A stretch of DNA of 64,000 nt from positions 930,001 through 994,000 of the forward strand of contig NZ_JAJKLK010000019.1 of the NCBI RefSeq assembly GCF_020982545.1, written 5' to 3'. Positions 63,415 to 64,000 of this stretch are shown here, piece by piece. The notes beneath the pieces are model-generated. The model was not told the origin of the DNA. It did no database searches and saw only the letters and a program-made list of their open reading frames with translations. Origin of the DNA: Streptomyces sp. MNU76 (GTDB taxonomy: Bacteria; Actinomycetota; Actinomycetes; Streptomycetales; Streptomycetaceae). A program made the position numbers and the translations under genes. How positions within the stretch are numbered: position 1 is the stretch's first letter; each line of letters starts with the position of its first letter.

Positions 63415-64000
63415 ATGCGCCGGGTTTCCCGCCTCGCGGTCGCAGGCGCAGCGACCGCCTCCCTCACCCTCGCCCTCTCCGCCTGCGGCGGTACGTCGAC
63501 GGACGCCTCGTCCTCGGCCGACTCCAAGGGCGACAAGGGCCTCGCCATCGCGTACGACGTCGGCGGCAAGGGCGACCAGTCCTTCAACGACGCCGCGTAC
63601 GCGGGCCTGGAGAAGGCGAAGAAGGAGTTCGGGTACCAGACGCAGGACATCGAGCCCACCGAGGGCGAGACGGACGCCGACAAGGAGCAGCGCCTGGTCT
63701 CCCTGGCGAAGCAGGGCTACAACCCGGTCGTCGGTGTCGGCTACGCCTACGCGACGGCCGTGAAGGCCGCCGCCGAGCAGTACCCGGACACCACCTTCGG
63801 CATCGTGGACGACTCCACGGTGCAGCTGGACAACGTCGCGGACCTGGTCTTCTCCGAGGAGCAGGCCTCGTACCTCGCAGGCGTCGCGGCGGCGAAGGCC
63901 ACCAGGACCAACACGGTCGGCTTCGTCGGCGGCGTGGACATCCCGCTGATCCACAAGTTCCAGGCGGGCTTCGCGCAGGGCGTCAAGGACACCAACCCCA
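63415..64000 (+). CDS. BMP-family (PnrA-like) nucleoside-binding lipoprotein 2, N-terminal part
   Basis: Paralogue of the gene at 62000, cut by the window end after 195 codons. The signal ends with lipobox LALSAC. The core is almost the same: LAIAYDVGGKGDQSFNDAAY, FGYQTQDIEPTEGETDADKE, GYNPVVGVGYAYATAVKAAA and TVGFVGGVDIPLIHKFQAGF. Differences cluster in the linker and around VDDSTVQLDNVADLVFSEEQ, which could tune ligand choice. ATG at 63415 follows CAGGAG. The two genes are a tandem duplication with separate promoters. Confidence 0.93.
   Translation, partial: MRRVSRLAVAGAATASLTLALSACGGTSTDASSSADSKGDKGLAIAYDVGGKGDQSFNDAAYAGLEKAKKEFGYQTQDIEPTEGETDADKEQRLVSLAKQGYNPVVGVGYAYATAVKAAAEQYPDTTFGIVDDSTVQLDNVADLVFSEEQASYLAGVAAAKATRTNTVGFVGGVDIPLIHKFQAGFAQGVKDTNP

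Overview
The window is high-GC actinobacterial chromosome, almost certainly Streptomyces. The signs are strong G/C bias at third codon positions, many GTG starts with AGGAG-type ribosome sites, ATGA/GTGA start-stop overlaps, TAT and lipobox exports, and a run of families that travel together in streptomycetes (trpS, 2'-5' RNA ligase, DprE1/DprE2/UbiA/PAP2, BrkB, D,D-carboxypeptidase, a small SCO4848-type membrane protein, sdhCDAB, an acyl-CoA mutase, a nonulosonate surface-polymer locus and tandem BMP lipoproteins). From memory this order resembles the SCO4839-SCO4885 part of the S. coelicolor core chromosome. No alignment could be run.

Layout. 1-6.9 kb: the end of trpS, a 2H phosphoesterase, and a four-gene set for decaprenyl-phosphate-arabinose-like lipid synthesis (two genes leftward, two rightward), then a BrkB membrane protein. 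7-12.3 kb: D,D-carboxypeptidase, small membrane protein, membrane metallophosphoesterase, orphan family-5 solute-binding protein, anti-sigma-type ATPase. 12.2-17.1 kb: histidine kinase and response regulator divergent from an MMPL transporter they may control. 17.1-20.1 kb: Uma2 nuclease, a three-gene TetR/DCC/membrane-protein operon whose promoter carries two palindromic operators, and a VOC protein. 20.2-24.4 kb is accessory: a fragment of an FG-GAP protein and of a polymorphic toxin, a VapBC pair, and an excisionase-integrase module flanked by short direct repeats. 24.5-30.1 kb: secreted lectin-like and FG-GAP proteins, a thioredoxin-fold lipoprotein, a DUF4132 remnant, and TM2 membrane proteins. 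30.3-33.7 kb: sdhCDAB. 34-41.8 kb: OHCU decarboxylase, GH20 hexosaminidase, DUF4328, three small unknown proteins, and a PGRP-type amidase with FG-GAP repeats. 42.1-46.1 kb: two paralogous ECF sigma/membrane-partner pairs. 46.4-50 kb: L,D-transpeptidase, acyl-CoA mutase, LeuE-type exporter. 50-60 kb: a surface glycopolymer locus with NeuB, a NeuA-HAD fusion, a polysialyltransferase-like protein, a GT2, two further glycosyltransferase-like proteins, a methyltransferase and an acyltransferase. This gene set fits synthesis of a nonulosonic (Kdn- or sialic-acid-like) wall polymer. 60.4-64 kb: an M20 amidohydrolase and two tandem BMP/PnrA lipoproteins, the second cut by the window end.

A strong theme is cell-envelope work: carboxypeptidase, L,D-transpeptidase, amidase, hexosaminidase, polymer synthesis, and sigma factors that may sense the envelope.

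Quality warning. At least ten genes are broken by frameshifts. Nine are repaired only by adding one or two bases, nearly always in a G/C run; the histidine kinase also fits loss of one extra base. This one-sided pattern points to homopolymer under-calling in the assembly rather than gene decay, so I give corrected extents for these genes and mark them as frameshifted.
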